Positions 26,193 to 36,719 are shown, counted from the first letter of the stretch. The stretch: 64,000 nucleotides of DNA from Paenibacillus sp. L3-i20 (GCF_022180385.2 NZ_BQME02000002.1:372001-436000); one strand, 5' to 3'. Notes: generated by a model not told the origin, from the letters alone. Numbers and translations: made by a program.

Positions 26193-27434
26193 ATGAAACA
26201 AAGAGTTGTCGTTACAGGCATGGGGGTTATGACCTCACTCGGTTCTGATTTGGAGCAATTTTGGAATAACTTGCTTGAAGGAAAATCTGGCGTGTCCGTC
26301 GTTGAGGCATTTGATTTTTCTGGATACCCAACACGCATTGCTGCTGAAATTAAAAACTTTAATCCCGAAGATTACGGTTTGGATAGAAAAGAAGCTCGTA
26401 GAATGGATCGTTTTGTACAATTCGCTGCTGTTGCGAGTAAACTTGCTGTTCAGGACTCTGGGCTGCAAATCGGCGAAAATGCTGATCCAGAACGTGTAGG
26501 CGTTATGGTCGGCTCCGGCATTGGTGGACTTGGAACTTGGGAGGACCAGCACAATCTTCTTCTTGAGAAAGGTCCAAAGCGGGTTAGTCCATTTTTTATT
26601 CCAATGATGATTGCCAATATGGCTTCCGGCCAAGTGTCTATGCTAACTGGCGCAAAAGGACCTAACAGTACAGCGGTTACCGCATGTGCGACAGGAACTC
26701 ATTCCATCGGGGATTCTTTCAAAATGATTCAACGCGGCGACGCTGATGTTATGATCGCTGGCGGTGCAGAAGCGACGATCCGTCCAACGGGTATGGCTGG
26801 ATTCTGCTCCATGAGAGCAATGTCTGTTCGCAATGATGAGCCTCATAAGGCGAGCCGTCCTTTTGACGCTGACCGTGACGGCTTCGTTATGGGAGAGGGA
26901 GCAGGGATAATGATTCTTGAATCACTGGAACATGCTCAGGCGCGCGGTGCTAAAATTTATGCGGAAGTAGTTGGCTATGGAATGAGCGGAGACGCTTATC
27001 ATATGACAGAGCCAGATCCTGATGGAGCAGCACGCTGTATGACAAAGGCGATTAAGGATGCTGGGCTAGAGCCATCGGACATCGATTACATTAATGCTCA
27101 TGGTACTTCGACACCAGTTGGAGATCGTTCTGAGACAATTGCTATTAAAAAGACATTCGGAGAGCACGCTTATAAAGTAGCTATCAGCTCGACGAAATCG
27201 ATGACTGGTCATTTGCTTGGAGCTGCGGGCGGTGTAGAAGCAGTTATTCTTGGACTCACGTTGAAAAACGGCATTATCGCTCCAACGATAAATCTGGACA
27301 ATCAGGATCCTGAGTTTGACTTGGATTATGTACCTAACAAACCACGCGAAGCGAATGTACAGGTTGCCCTTTCCAACTCATTTGGATTCGGGGGACATAA
27401 CGCGACGATCGTGATGAAAGCATATGAAGAATGA
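26193..27434 (+). CDS. fabF: Beta-ketoacyl-ACP synthase II
   Basis: 413 aa from ATG 26193 (GAGGTG 26181-26186); GTG 26184 would add three residues. Catalytic Cys165 in [11 protein letters not shown]; His residues in [11 protein letters not shown] and [13 protein letters not shown] complete the Cys-His-His triad. Elongates acyl-ACP. Overlaps rnc by 11 nt. Confidence 0.97.
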   Translation: MKQRVVVTGMGVMTSLGSDLEQFWNNLLEGKSGVSVVEAFDFSGYPTRIAAEIKNFNPEDYGLDRKEARRMDRFVQFAAVASKLAVQDSGLQIGENADPERVGVMVGSGIGGLGTWEDQHNLLLEKGPKRVSPFFIPMMIANMASGQVSMLTGAKGPNSTAVTACATGTHSIGDSFKMIQRGDADVMIAGGAEATIRPTGMAGFCSMRAMSVRNDEPHKASRPFDADRDGFVMGEGAGIMILESLEHAQARGAKIYAEVVGYGMSGDAYHMTEPDPDGAARCMTKAIKDAGLEPSDIDYINAHGTSTPVGDRSETIAIKKTFGEHAYKVAISSTKSMTGHLLGAAGGVEAVILGLTLKNGIIAPTINLDNQDPEFDLDYVPNKPREANVQVALSNSFGFGGHNATIVMKAYEE

Positions 27435-28125
27435 CAATTTTGATGAGCTGCAGCAGACGCTGCAGCTCACTTTCAAGCGAACGAAGTTATTAAGACAAGC
27501 GTTTACGCATACATCCTATGTGAATGAGCATAAACGGGGCTTCGTACAAGATAATGAACGCCTTGAATTTCTTGGAGATGCAGTATTGCAGTTGCTCGTT
27601 TCGGAATATTTGTTCGCTACGTATCCGAAACGTCCTGAAGGCGAACTTACAAGAATGCGGGCTTCAGTCGTGTGTGAGCCGTCACTCGCCTACTTCGCAG
27701 AAAGACTTGATCTCGGCAAACATGTTTTGCTTGGTCGTGGCGAAGAGCAGTTAGGCGGAAGACATAGGCAGGCGCTGCTTGCTGATTTATTTGAATCCTT
27801 TATTGGAGCAATCTTCTTGGATGCTGGTATAGAACGGACGCGAACCTTTTTGGAAGCGCATATGTTCCCTTATATTGAGTCTAACGATTTTGGATTGTTG
27901 ATGAAGGATGCAAAGTCGAAACTTCAAGAGCGTTCACAGCATTATGGTCTAGGCCCTGTAGAATACCGTATTTTGGAAGAAAGAGGACCGGCTCACGATA
28001 GAGAATTCGTTGTTGAGGTTAACCTTGGCGAAGAACGTTATGGTGTAGGTGCTGGACGTACGAAGAAGGAAGCTGAACAACGTGCTGCTGCGGAAGCTTG
28101 GAACAAGCTGGCTCAGGAGCCGTAA
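27424..28125 (+). CDS. rnc: Ribonuclease III
   Basis: 233 aa. RNase III signature [20 protein letters not shown] (44-63) and [16 protein letters not shown] hold the metal-binding Glu/Asp residues; the C-terminal third ([10 protein letters not shown]...[15 protein letters not shown]) is a dsRNA-binding domain. Processes rRNA precursors and other dsRNA. Coupled to fabF by overlap; in most Bacilli rnc is followed directly by smc, here a separate unit lies between. Confidence 0.97.
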   Translation: MKNDNFDELQQTLQLTFKRTKLLRQAFTHTSYVNEHKRGFVQDNERLEFLGDAVLQLLVSEYLFATYPKRPEGELTRMRASVVCEPSLAYFAERLDLGKHVLLGRGEEQLGGRHRQALLADLFESFIGAIFLDAGIERTRTFLEAHMFPYIESNDFGLLMKDAKSKLQERSQHYGLGPVEYRILEERGPAHDREFVVEVNLGEERYGVGAGRTKKEAEQRAAAEAWNKLAQEP

Positions 28126-28178
28126 ACGTTCCTTCTGGAGTAGGCAAAGGAGTAGCTAAGTGAAGCAACTCTTTTGAA

Positions 28179-28228
28179 GGCGCCGTCACATAAGTAGAGT
28201 AATCTACCTGTGTGACGGCGCTTTTTTA
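28179..28228 (+). terminator. Strong terminator after rnc
   Basis: GCGCCGTCACA (28180-28190) with TGTGACGGCGC (28211-28221), plus an inner TAGA/TCTA pairing, followed by a T6 tract. Confidence 0.92.
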
Positions 28229-28373
28229 TTTAGAGAGTAACTTGAGGAAACCGGGTTTTAGCTTGTAATCTACTTATGTCGATCATTTCGAGTTATAATG
28301 AAGCTGTGTTCAATAAGAGTATTTCATACATTCATACATTTCTTTTACTAACTTTAGTAGGGTGGATACAGAC

Positions 28374-29300
28374 ATGGACAAACCATTGCGTTTTAGAGAT
28401 GATGGCAGCTTCACTATTGTACAGTTTACAGATTTGCATTGGCAAAATGGAGATGAACTTGATATTCGTACACATGATCTCATGGAACGAGTTGTGCGAG
28501 AAGAAGCTCCGGATCTCATTGTATTTACAGGCGATATCATATACAGCACAAAATGTGATGATCCCATCCGATCGTTGAAGGATGCTGTAGCAGTCGCTGA
28601 GAGGAGCAGAATTCCTTGGGCAGCAGTACTTGGCAACCATGATGCTGAAGTCCAAATAACTCGTGAAGAAATGTTAACGGTTCTGCAATCATTCGAGTCT
28701 AGTGAAACGGGTCATACACCGGGATTACATGGCTGGGGCAATTACACTATTGAAGTGCATGGGCACAAAGGATTGGCAGCTGCACTGTACTTTTTGGACA
28801 GCGGATGTTATTCCAAACATACGCATATTAAAGGATATGATTGGATTTCGAGAGATCAAATTGACTGGTATTCGCAAAAGTCAAAGGCGTTTCAAGATCG
28901 AAATGGCGGAACTCCGCTACCATCACTCGCTTTTTTCCATATTCCACTACCAGAATACGTTGACGCTTGGGAACAAGGCGATGTGATGGGCAATAAGCAT
29001 GAAAGGGTATGCTGCAGCGAAATCAATTCAGGTTTTTTTGCTGCAATGGCAGAGCGTCGTGATGTATTGGGCACCTTTGTAGGTCATGACCATATTAATG
29101 ATTATTGTGGTGTGCTGCACGATATAAAGCTCTGTTATGGAAGAGCAACAGGATACAATACATATGGAAAAGAAGGTTTTCCACACGGTGCCAGAGTAAT
29201 ACGGCTGAAAGAAGGGGAGCGTACCTTTGAATCGTGGCTAAGACTAGAAGATGGAAGTGTCGATTTTCAACAAAAGCTAAAAAATGAATCTTCTATATAA
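28374..29300 (+). CDS. Calcineurin-like metallophosphoesterase
   Basis: 308 aa from ATG 28374 with TAGGGTGG upstream. Metal-binding motifs in order: FTDLHW, FTGDII, LGNHDAE, FFHIPLPEY and GHDHIND, the classic dinuclear phosphoesterase set. No signal peptide or membrane segment, so cytosolic. It resembles the purple-acid-phosphatase-like/YkoQ-type group; substrate unknown. It is a single-gene unit with terminators on both sides, inserted between rnc and smc, which are adjacent in B. subtilis. Confidence 0.88.
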   Translation: MDKPLRFRDDGSFTIVQFTDLHWQNGDELDIRTHDLMERVVREEAPDLIVFTGDIIYSTKCDDPIRSLKDAVAVAERSRIPWAAVLGNHDAEVQITREEMLTVLQSFESSETGHTPGLHGWGNYTIEVHGHKGLAAALYFLDSGCYSKHTHIKGYDWISRDQIDWYSQKSKAFQDRNGGTPLPSLAFFHIPLPEYVDAWEQGDVMGNKHERVCCSEINSGFFAAMAERRDVLGTFVGHDHINDYCGVLHDIKLCYGRATGYNTYGKEGFPHGARVIRLKEGERTFESWLRLEDGSVDFQQKLKNESSI

Positions 29301-29321
29301 CTAAAGTCGAACTAATTGCAA

Positions 29322-29370
29322 ATGAGGATGTCGCTGCAGCATATTACGATATGGCGACACCTCTTTTTTT
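29322..29370 (+). terminator. Terminator after the metallophosphoesterase
   Basis: GAGG-A-TGTCGC (29324-29334) pairs with GCGACA-CCTC (about 29354-29363), one bulged base, then T8. Confidence 0.85.
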
Positions 29371-29448
29371 AATGCAAATATTATAGGAGATAGATTGACG
29401 ATGAAGGCTTAAGAATGTGATACTGGCGGTAATTGGAGGCTGAAATGA

Positions 29449-29478
29449 TTAACGCAAATAACGATTATGTGTTACAAT
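29449..29478 (+). promoter_or_regulatory. Likely sigma-A promoter for smc
   Basis: -35-like TTAACG (29449-29454), 18-bp spacer, -10 TACAAT (29473-29478), 25 bp before the smc start. Confidence 0.55.
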
Positions 29479-29502
29479 GGTGGGTGAGGTGAAAGCCAAA
29501 CC

Positions 29503-32500
29503 ATGTTTTTGAAACGGATTGAATTAGCAGGTTTTAAATCCTTCGCCGATAAGACGGAACTGGAATTTGTAACCGGAATAACGGCGGTGGTTGGGCCGAA
29601 TGGATCAGGAAAAAGTAACATATCCGACGGTATCCGCTGGGTTCTAGGGGAGCAAAGTGCCAAGAGTCTTCGTGGTGGCAAGATGGAGGATATTATATTT
29701 GCCGGAAGTGACGCACGTAAAGCAGTCAACTATGGCGAAGTGTCATTGACCCTCGACAATTCGGACGGGGCACTGCCATTAGAGTATAACGAAGTAACGG
29801 TAACAAGAAGGGTTCACCGCAGCGGTGATAGTGAATATTTGATCAATAAACAACCGTGCCGTCTCAAGGACATTACGGAATTGTTTATGGACACTGGTAT
29901 CGGCAAGGAAGCTTACTCCATTATTGGACAAGGTCGAATAGAGGAAATATTGAGTACTCGTTCAGAAGACCGAAGAGGCATTTTTGAGGAAGCTGCTGGT
30001 ATTGTCAAATATAAGTCGCGCAAACGTGAAGCAAACAAAAAGCTGGATGAAACTGAGCAAAATTTGCTGAGGATTCATGACCTTGTAACAGAGCTTGAAG
30101 ATCAGGTCGAGCCTCTGCGGAAGCAATCGGAGAAGGCGATACACTTCAAAGCATTGAAGGAGCAGCTCAAATCAAAAGAAATTTCCATGTACGTACATAA
30201 TATAGAGACGGTACATCAAGCATGGTCTGAGGCGACTGACAAGCTCGGAAAGTTACAGGAGGAGCAGCTTCAGCTTTCGACTGTTGTCAGCAAACATGAT
30301 GCGCATTTGGAACAGGATCGGCAACAACTTCGGGGACTTGAGATTGAACTGGACAGTTTGCATGAATCAATGCTTCAAATTAGTGAAGACGCTGAGAAGT
30401 GTGAAGGTTACGGCGAAGTTCTAAAAGAGCGTAAGCGCAATTTGGAGCAAAATAAACGTCAGCTTGAAGAGTCGATAGCGGTACAAGATGCACGGATTGC
30501 GGCACTTACAAAAAATGAAGCGGAGTTTAGAAGTCGCGCAGCTTTGTTAGAGCTAGAACTTGCCGATTTACGCACTAAACTTGCTTATGAGGAAGCTAAT
30601 CTGATAGGCGTTGCAGGTGGAGCAGTTGTAGACGCTGAGGAAAAGCTGAAGGGCGAGCTTCTTGATGTTCTTAGTGGAATGGCTCAAGCTCGTAATGAGA
30701 TTCGTTATGCCACTCAGCAACAAGAAACATTGCAGCGTCGTATGGAGAGAATTAGTGAAGATGAATCTAAATGGGCAGAACAGCAAGCTAAACTGTCAGA
30801 ACGTCGGACTGCGCTTGAACAAACTCTACTTCAGACGCTCGAAAGAATTGAGCAGACGAGAAACCGGATGTTTGAGGAGTCAGGACAAATAAAGACGCTT
30901 ACGGGGCATTTGGACGAAATTATGTCAGCTATCCGCAAGTGGGAACAAAAGCTCGATAGTCATATTTCTAGACGAGATACGATGAAAGAGATGCAAGACG
31001 CACTTGACGGATTTATGCAAGGTGTTAAGGAAGTGCTTAAGTCAGCACGTAAAGGTGTTGGAGGCATCGAGGGCGTTCATGGTGCAGTGGCCGAGCTTAT
31101 GCGAGTACCGCAACGCATTGAGGTAGCAGTAGAAACTGCACTTGGCGGAGCGCTTCAGCACATCGTAATGGAAGATGAACGAACAGCTCGTGCTGCTATT
31201 GCTTTTCTGAAGCAAAGACAACTAGGGAGAGCAACATTCTTGCCGCTTGATGTCATTCGCGGACGGATGGTTCCTGATAGTGACAAGCGGATGGCGGCAG
31301 CAGTTGAGGGCTTTATCGGTGTCGCAGCTGATCTTGTGCAATGTGACGAACGTTATCAAGCTATTATTAACAGCTTGCTAGGGAATGTAATGTTAGCAGA
31401 GACACTGGAACAAGCAAACCGGATTGCGTCCAAGTGCCAATACCGATACAGAATCGTAACGCTTGAAGGCGATGTAGTAAATGCGGGCGGTTCGATGACA
31501 GGTGGTAGTCTCCAGAAAAAAGGCGCAAGCTTGCTTGGCAGAGGACGTCAAATCGAAGCACTCGATCAAGAAATAAGTGATGCGAAGAAAACAGTAGAAG
31601 AGCTTAGGAAAAAGCTTAGTGATTTGCGCAAAGAAAGTTCTATCCGAACACAAAATGTGGAGGATCTCAGGACGCAATCGGAACAAAGTCGTTTTGAAGA
31701 GCAGGGAATTCGAGCAGAGCTGCAACAACTTAAATCAGAAGAAAAGCTTCTGACGGAGCAAAGTCAGCTCTCATTTTCAGATAAAAGCACACATATCGAA
31801 GAGGACCAGAAGATACAAGAAACAACGGCTGCAGCTGAAATTAAACTGCAGCAACTAACGTCAGATGAAGCAAGATTGCAAGAAGCGATTCGGATGGCAG
31901 AAGAGCGGCGCAAAGAAAGTGAATCGGCTAAAGAAGAGCTGCAGGGTCAACTAACAGACATTAAAATTGCAGTAGCTAAGACGGATCAAGAGAAGCTTAG
32001 CTTCCAAGATCAAGCTGACCGCGTGAGAGCAGATATTCAAAGTGCGAAGCAAGACTTGGCGAATTTACGATCATTGTCTGCTCAACAGGAAATAGAGCTT
32101 GGCAGGCATAGCGAAGAAAGTATTACCCAGATTACGCAGCTCAACGACCTGCGAATCAAAAAAGCGAACTGCGCAGAGCAAACCGATTTGAAAAGATCCG
32201 CGAGAGCGAAACGCATCGCTGAGCTTGAACAAGGCGAAAGTGAAACAAAGGATCAACGGATTAGGCTCCGTTCGGTCGAGGAGCAAATGCGGAGCACGGA
32301 AATCGCCGTTAACCGCCAAGATGTAGAGCTGGACAATTTACTTCGCAAGTTAAGTGAAGAATATGAATTGAGCTATGAGCTTGCTAAGGAACAATACCCT
32401 CTTCCTGAAGATATTTTAGGTACTGGGAATGAGGTGCGTGAATTAAAACGTCAAATCAGTGCATTAGGCGATGTTAATTTAGGTGCGATTGATGAATACG

Positions 32501-33078
32501 AACGTGTGAAGGAAAGATATCAATTCCTGTTTGATCAGAAAAATGACCTCGTCGAAGCGAAAACAGCGCTTTATCAAGTTATTAAAGAAATGGACGACGA
32601 GATGTCGAAACGATTCCGAACTACTTTTGAAGCGATTAGAAGCCATTTTGTCGTCGTATTCAGTAAGTTGTTCGGCGGCGGTCGTGCTGATCTCATATTA
32701 GTTGAGCCAGACCGTGTACTTGATACCGGTATCGATATCGTCGCACAGCCTCCTGGTAAGAAACTGCAAAATTTGCAGTTGCTTTCTGGAGGAGAAAGAG
32801 CGCTCACCGCAATTGCATTGCTTTTCGCCATTTTACAAGTAAAGCCTGTTCCTTTCTGTGTTCTTGATGAGGTTGAAGCTGCACTTGATGAAGCGAACGT
32901 TTCTCGCTTTGCTCAATATTTACGCGAGTTTTCGGAGCTTACTCAGTTTATTGTTGTAACTCATCGTAAAGGCACGATGGAAGAAGCAGATGTACTCTAC
33001 GGTGTTACAATGGAGGAAGGCGGCGTATCGAAGCTCGTTTCGGTTCGCTTGGAGGAAGAAGATTCTGTATCGGCATAA
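29503..33078 (+). CDS. smc: Chromosome segregation ATPase SMC
   Basis: 1191 aa, full length. Walker A GPNGSGKSN at 31-39; hinge domain about 510-660 (GVGGIEGVHGAVAELMRVPQ); long coiled-coil arms on both sides; C-terminal signature LLSGGERALTAIALLFAI and Walker B CVLDEVEAALDE. Forms the condensin ring with ScpA/ScpB, loaded near the origin by ParB. Followed by ftsY after 61 bp as in Bacilli. Confidence 0.98.
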   Translation: MFLKRIELAGFKSFADKTELEFVTGITAVVGPNGSGKSNISDGIRWVLGEQSAKSLRGGKMEDIIFAGSDARKAVNYGEVSLTLDNSDGALPLEYNEVTVTRRVHRSGDSEYLINKQPCRLKDITELFMDTGIGKEAYSIIGQGRIEEILSTRSEDRRGIFEEAAGIVKYKSRKREANKKLDETEQNLLRIHDLVTELEDQVEPLRKQSEKAIHFKALKEQLKSKEISMYVHNIETVHQAWSEATDKLGKLQEEQLQLSTVVSKHDAHLEQDRQQLRGLEIELDSLHESMLQISEDAEKCEGYGEVLKERKRNLEQNKRQLEESIAVQDARIAALTKNEAEFRSRAALLELELADLRTKLAYEEANLIGVAGGAVVDAEEKLKGELLDVLSGMAQARNEIRYATQQQETLQRRMERISEDESKWAEQQAKLSERRTALEQTLLQTLERIEQTRNRMFEESGQIKTLTGHLDEIMSAIRKWEQKLDSHISRRDTMKEMQDALDGFMQGVKEVLKSARKGVGGIEGVHGAVAELMRVPQRIEVAVETALGGALQHIVMEDERTARAAIAFLKQRQLGRATFLPLDVIRGRMVPDSDKRMAAAVEGFIGVAADLVQCDERYQAIINSLLGNVMLAETLEQANRIASKCQYRYRIVTLEGDVVNAGGSMTGGSLQKKGASLLGRGRQIEALDQEISDAKKTVEELRKKLSDLRKESSIRTQNVEDLRTQSEQSRFEEQGIRAELQQLKSEEKLLTEQSQLSFSDKSTHIEEDQKIQETTAAAEIKLQQLTSDEARLQEAIRMAEERRKESESAKEELQGQLTDIKIAVAKTDQEKLSFQDQADRVRADIQSAKQDLANLRSLSAQQEIELGRHSEESITQITQLNDLRIKKANCAEQTDLKRSARAKRIAELEQGESETKDQRIRLRSVEEQMRSTEIAVNRQDVELDNLLRKLSEEYELSYELAKEQYPLPEDILGTGNEVRELKRQISALGDVNLGAIDEYERVKERYQFLFDQKNDLVEAKTALYQVIKEMDDEMSKRFRTTFEAIRSHFVVVFSKLFGGGRADLILVEPDRVLDTGIDIVAQPPGKKLQNLQLLSGGERALTAIALLFAILQVKPVPFCVLDEVEAALDEANVSRFAQYLREFSELTQFIVVTHRKGTMEEADVLYGVTMEEGGVSKLVSVRLEEEDSVSA

Positions 33079-33139
33079 CAACTTAATAGCATGACAATCG
33101 CGATAGAGCGCGTCAAGCAAGGATGGAGGAACGGCTAGT

Positions 33140-34138
33140 ATGAGTTTTTTTAAAAAGCTGAAAGAAAGCATCGCATCCAAAACGGAGGCAGTCACAAACG
33201 TATTTAAGGAAGGTCTTGCGAAAACTCGCACTGCCTTCGTTGAGAAAGTTGAGGAGCTCATTACTCGCCGCAAAAAAATCGACGAAGAGTTTTACGAGGA
33301 ACTTGAAGAAATTTTGATCGGTGCCGACGTAGGTGTCAATACTGTTATGACACTTATCGATGAGCTTCGTGTAGAAGTGAAAAAGCGCAAAATAGAAGAT
33401 GCTGCTGAGCTGCAACCTGTATTGTCAGAGAAGTTGATTGGTTTGCTTAAAGGTGATGATCGCTCAGAACTTCGTATGGCACCAAACGGGCAAATTACTG
33501 TTATTTTGTTCGTGGGCGTTAACGGCGTCGGCAAAACAACAACGATTGGCAAGCTTGCGCATAAATTCAAAAATGAAGGCAAAAAAGTATTGATGGCAGC
33601 AGGTGATACGTTCCGCGCAGGTGCAATCGAGCAGTTGGAAGTATGGGGAGAGCGTGTTGGTGTTGATGTTATTAAACAATCATCAGGCTCCGATCCAGCA
33701 GCTGTAATGTTCGACGCTGTACAAGCTGCAAAGCAGCGTGGTGTTGATGTTCTTCTTTGCGACACGGCAGGACGTCTTCAGAATAAGTCGAATTTGATGG
33801 AGGAGCTTAACAAAATATTCCGCGTTATTCAGCGGGAACTTCCGGAAGCTCCACATGAAGTACTGCTAGTTCTTGATGCGACTACAGGTCAAAATGCACT
33901 AAGCCAAGCCAAGTTATTCGGAGAAAAGAGTGGCGTGACGGGTCTCGTCCTTACTAAGCTAGATGGAACGGCTAAAGGCGGAATCGTAATTGCTATTCGC
34001 AATGAGTTGAATCTACCCGTTAAGTTGGTCGGTTTAGGTGAGAAAATGGGTGATTTGCAACAATTTGATTCTGAGCAATTTGTACATGCTTTGTTTGCTG
34101 GACTTATTAAACAAGAGGATGAGCAATCCGAGTCTTAA
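33140..34138 (+). CDS. ftsY: Signal recognition particle receptor FtsY
   Basis: 332 aa, ATG 33140 with GGATGGAGGAACGG upstream. N-domain helices then the G-domain: GVNGVGKTTTIGKLAHKF (G1), DTAGRLQNKSNLMEEL (G3), TKLDGTAKGG (G4) and GLGEKMGDLQQFD near the end. There is only a short N-terminal part, as in Gram-positive FtsY. It docks the SRP-ribosome complex at the membrane and partners with Ffh two genes downstream. Confidence 0.98.
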   Translation: MSFFKKLKESIASKTEAVTNVFKEGLAKTRTAFVEKVEELITRRKKIDEEFYEELEEILIGADVGVNTVMTLIDELRVEVKKRKIEDAAELQPVLSEKLIGLLKGDDRSELRMAPNGQITVILFVGVNGVGKTTTIGKLAHKFKNEGKKVLMAAGDTFRAGAIEQLEVWGERVGVDVIKQSSGSDPAAVMFDAVQAAKQRGVDVLLCDTAGRLQNKSNLMEELNKIFRVIQRELPEAPHEVLLVLDATTGQNALSQAKLFGEKSGVTGLVLTKLDGTAKGGIVIAIRNELNLPVKLVGLGEKMGDLQQFDSEQFVHALFAGLIKQEDEQSES

Positions 34139-34167
34139 AATCATTTTTATCTGACAAGGTAATTTAC

Positions 34168-34197
34168 TTGACAGTGGCATTTGTCATCGTGTATGAT
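34168..34197 (+). promoter_or_regulatory. Sigma-A promoter for ylxM-ffh
   Basis: TTGACA (34168-34173), 18-bp spacer, TATGAT (34192-34197), giving a separate start for ylxM-ffh. A 14-bp copy of TTTACTTGACAGTG recurs 63 bp downstream (34226-34239), just before the ylxM RBS. Confidence 0.8.
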
Positions 34198-34271
34198 AAG
34201 AGTCGTTGAAGTGCTGTAAAGTAATTTTACTTGACAGTGCAATCAGGGACAGAGTGAAGGAGGCGTTAAAG

Positions 34272-34676
34272 GTGAATGAACCAGATGCCTTAGCAAGAAC
34301 AACAAGAATTAATTTGCTGTTCGACTTCTACGATAGCCTGTTGACTGAGAAGCAGCGTACAATACTTACTTATTATTATCACGATGATTTCTCACTAGGG
34401 GAAATCGCTTCGGAATTCGGAATTAGTAGGCAAGCTGTCTACGATAATATAAAGCGGACCGAACAAGCTTTGGAGGGTTATGAAGGTAAACTAGCCTTGC
34501 TCGCCAAGCATGAACGGTTAATGGATTTAACGGATCGGCTCATGAGAGACGTTAACGCCTTAATAACAAACGAATCAGATAAACGATCACTTATTGATGC
34601 TATAGTGCATTTCAAAGCGTCAGAAGTAGCGGCAAGAGAAGGAGGCGATAGTTCATGGCAGCATTTGAAAGCTTAA
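34272..34676 (+). CDS. ylxM: SRP-associated HTH protein YlxM
   Basis: 134 aa from GTG 34272, which has GAAGGAGG 8 nt upstream; upstream in-frame TTG 34206 is disfavoured. [19 protein letters not shown] and [16 protein letters not shown] make it a UPF0122/YlxM protein with a sigma-70 region-4-like HTH. It is known to bind SRP/Ffh and modulate its GTPase in streptococci. Slightly longer than the usual 105-115 aa because of a C-terminal extension. Overlaps ffh by 22 nt. Confidence 0.95.
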   Translation: MNEPDALARTTRINLLFDFYDSLLTEKQRTILTYYYHDDFSLGEIASEFGISRQAVYDNIKRTEQALEGYEGKLALLAKHERLMDLTDRLMRDVNALITNESDKRSLIDAIVHFKASEVAAREGGDSSWQHLKA

Positions 34677-36043
34677 GCAATAGGCTACAAAATGTATTCA
34701 GTAAGCTGAAGGGCAAAGGCAAAGTTTCTGAAGCTGATGTCAATGATGCAATGCGTGAGGTACGCCTAGCGCTTCTGGAAGCCGATGTTAACTTTAAGGT
34801 CGTTAAAGACTTCATCGCTAAGGTGAAGGAACAGGCCATCGGTTTGGAAGTGACCAAGAGCTTTACGCCTGGCATGGTCATTATCGACATCGTAAACAAA
34901 GAGCTTACCGAACTTATGGGCGGGACGCAGTCGAAGCTTGCTAGAGCGAATAAGCCACCAACCGTCATTATGATGGTAGGTTTGCAAGGTGCTGGTAAAA
35001 CAACGACGTCAGGCAAACTAGCTAAATTGCTACAAAAGGGTAATCACAGACCACTTCTTGTCGCCTGCGATATTTATCGTCCAGCAGCAATTAAGCAGCT
35101 ACAAGTGTTAGGAGAACAAATTAAAGCTCCGGTCTTCTCACTTGGTGATAAGACATCGCCAGTTGAGATTGCAAGAGCAGGGTTACAGCATGCGAAGGAA
35201 CACGGAAATGATTATGTTATTTTCGATACTGCGGGACGTCTTCATATTGATGAAGCATTAATGGAAGAGTTGAAGCAGATCCATGAGCAAGTAACACCTG
35301 ATGAAGTTCTACTTGTTGTTGATGCGATGACTGGTCAAGATGCAGTGAACGTGGCGCAAAGCTTTCATGAGCAGCTTGAATTAACTGGTGTAGTGTTGAC
35401 GAAGCTAGATGGCGACACTCGAGGCGGTGCAGCACTATCTGTTAAAGCTGTAACAGGACGTCCGATCAAATTCGCCGCAATGGGTGAAAAGATCGACTCC
35501 CTTGAACCTTTCCATCCAGAACGTATGGCTTCTCGTATTCTAGGTATGGGGGACATGTTGTCTCTTATCGAGAAAGCACAATCCGGAATCGATGCTGAAA
35601 AAGCAGCGGAGATGGAACGTAAGATGCGTAATGCTGAATTTACTTTCGATGACTTCCTTGATCAGATGGAGCAGGTTCGTAAGCTTGGCCCGCTCGATCA
35701 AATTATGGATATGCTACCTGGGATGAACAAGATGAAGGGCGGCATGAAGGACCTGAAAGTAGATGAGAAGCAGATTGGTCGTATTGAGGCAATCGTTCGC
35801 TCTATGACGAAGGAAGAGAAGGAAAAACCTGAGTTGCTTAATAATAGCAGACGCAGACGTGTAGCAGCTGGTAGTGGTACAACTATCGTTGAAGTTAATC
35901 GTCTAATTAAACAATTTGACGATATGCGCAAAATGATGAAGCAGTTCTCGTCCATGATGGGGCCAAAAGGACCGAAAGGTTTGAAGGCCGGCAAAAAAGG
36001 ACTTAAGGGCATGCTGGGCAATAAAATGAAGTTCCCGTTTTGA
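34655..36043 (+). CDS. ffh: Signal recognition particle protein Ffh
   Basis: 462 aa. N-domain, then GTPase G-domain with [18 protein letters not shown] (G1), [26 protein letters not shown], and a methionine-rich M-domain from about residue 310 ([31 protein letters not shown]) that binds 4.5S/scRNA and signal peptides. Confidence 0.98.
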   Translation: MAAFESLSNRLQNVFSKLKGKGKVSEADVNDAMREVRLALLEADVNFKVVKDFIAKVKEQAIGLEVTKSFTPGMVIIDIVNKELTELMGGTQSKLARANKPPTVIMMVGLQGAGKTTTSGKLAKLLQKGNHRPLLVACDIYRPAAIKQLQVLGEQIKAPVFSLGDKTSPVEIARAGLQHAKEHGNDYVIFDTAGRLHIDEALMEELKQIHEQVTPDEVLLVVDAMTGQDAVNVAQSFHEQLELTGVVLTKLDGDTRGGAALSVKAVTGRPIKFAAMGEKIDSLEPFHPERMASRILGMGDMLSLIEKAQSGIDAEKAAEMERKMRNAEFTFDDFLDQMEQVRKLGPLDQIMDMLPGMNKMKGGMKDLKVDEKQIGRIEAIVRSMTKEEKEKPELLNNSRRRRVAAGSGTTIVEVNRLIKQFDDMRKMMKQFSSMMGPKGPKGLKAGKKGLKGMLGNKMKFPF

Positions 36044-36100
36044 TCGAATGATTAACGGATCATATAGAACTTATTACATTTTAGAAGGAGGTGAATTATC

Positions 36101-36373
36101 ATGGCAGTACGTATTCGTTTGAAACGTATGGGCGCTCACAAAGCACCTTTCTACCGCGTAGTTGTATCGGATTCCCGTTCCCCACGTGATGGACGTTTTA
36201 TTGAAGAAATCGGTACTTACAATCCAGTTACACAGCCAGCTCAAGTCAACATTGACGAAGAGAAAGCTTTGAAATGGCTACAAACTGGTGCGCAAGCATC
36301 TGACACTGTTCGCAACTTGCTTTCCAAAGCAGGCGTTATGAAGAAGTTCCACGAGCTAAAGCAACAGAAATAA
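36101..36373 (+). CDS. rpsP: 30S ribosomal protein S16
   Basis: 90 aa, ATG with [31 protein letters not shown] is diagnostic of S16. Standard position after ffh. Confidence 0.98.
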   Translation: MAVRIRLKRMGAHKAPFYRVVVSDSRSPRDGRFIEEIGTYNPVTQPAQVNIDEEKALKWLQTGAQASDTVRNLLSKAGVMKKFHELKQQK

Positions 36374-36398
36374 CTGTTGAAGAGCAGGAGGCTTTGAG

Positions 36399-36629
36399 AT
36401 GAAAGAATTAATTCTTGTCATAGCGAAGGCTTTGGTGGATCATCCAGATGACGTGCGAGTTGGCGTGAAGGATGATGACCGCAGCACGATTTACGAGCTT
36501 TCAGTTCACCCCGAGGACGTAGGAAAAGTAATCGGAAAACAAGGACGTATTGCTAAAGCGATGCGTACAGTTGTGACTTCTGCTTCTGTAAAGTCGAACA
36601 AGCGTGTCATTGTTGATATAATTTCATAA
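36399..36629 (+). CDS. khpA: KH-domain RNA-binding protein KhpA (YlqC)
   Basis: 76 aa. Compact KH domain with the GKVIGKQGRIAKAMRT loop (GxxG = GKQG). Forms a heterodimer with KhpB/Jag and affects cell division and sRNA-type regulation in streptococci. Lies between rpsP and rimM; ylqD of B. subtilis is absent. Confidence 0.95.
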   Translation: MKELILVIAKALVDHPDDVRVGVKDDDRSTIYELSVHPEDVGKVIGKQGRIAKAMRTVVTSASVKSNKRVIVDIIS

Positions 36630-36643
36630 GCAACAAGCAGAGT

Positions 36644-36676
36644 AGAGGGTTGGGATGAATGTCCTGGCCCTCTTTT
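36644..36676 (+). terminator. Terminator after khpA
   Basis: AGAGGGTTGGGA (36644-36655) pairs along all 12 positions (three G-U) with TCCTGGCCCTCT (36662-36673), followed by TTTT. Confidence 0.8.
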
Positions 36677-36679
36677 GCA

Positions 36680-36688
36680 TGTTATAAT
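36680..36688 (+). promoter_or_regulatory. Extended -10 promoter for rimM-trmD
   Basis: TGTTATAAT, an extended -10 element directly after the khpA terminator and about 32 bp before the rimM start; no clear -35. Confidence 0.5.
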
Positions 36689-36719
36689 AGCGGTAACTAA
36701 CTGAAGAAGGACTGATTTG

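Noticed and set aside
34206-34271. Upstream TTG start for ylxM
   Set aside because: It would include the second TTGACAGTG copy and the strong RBS as coding sequence; GTG 34272 has correct RBS spacing and matches the family's N-terminus.
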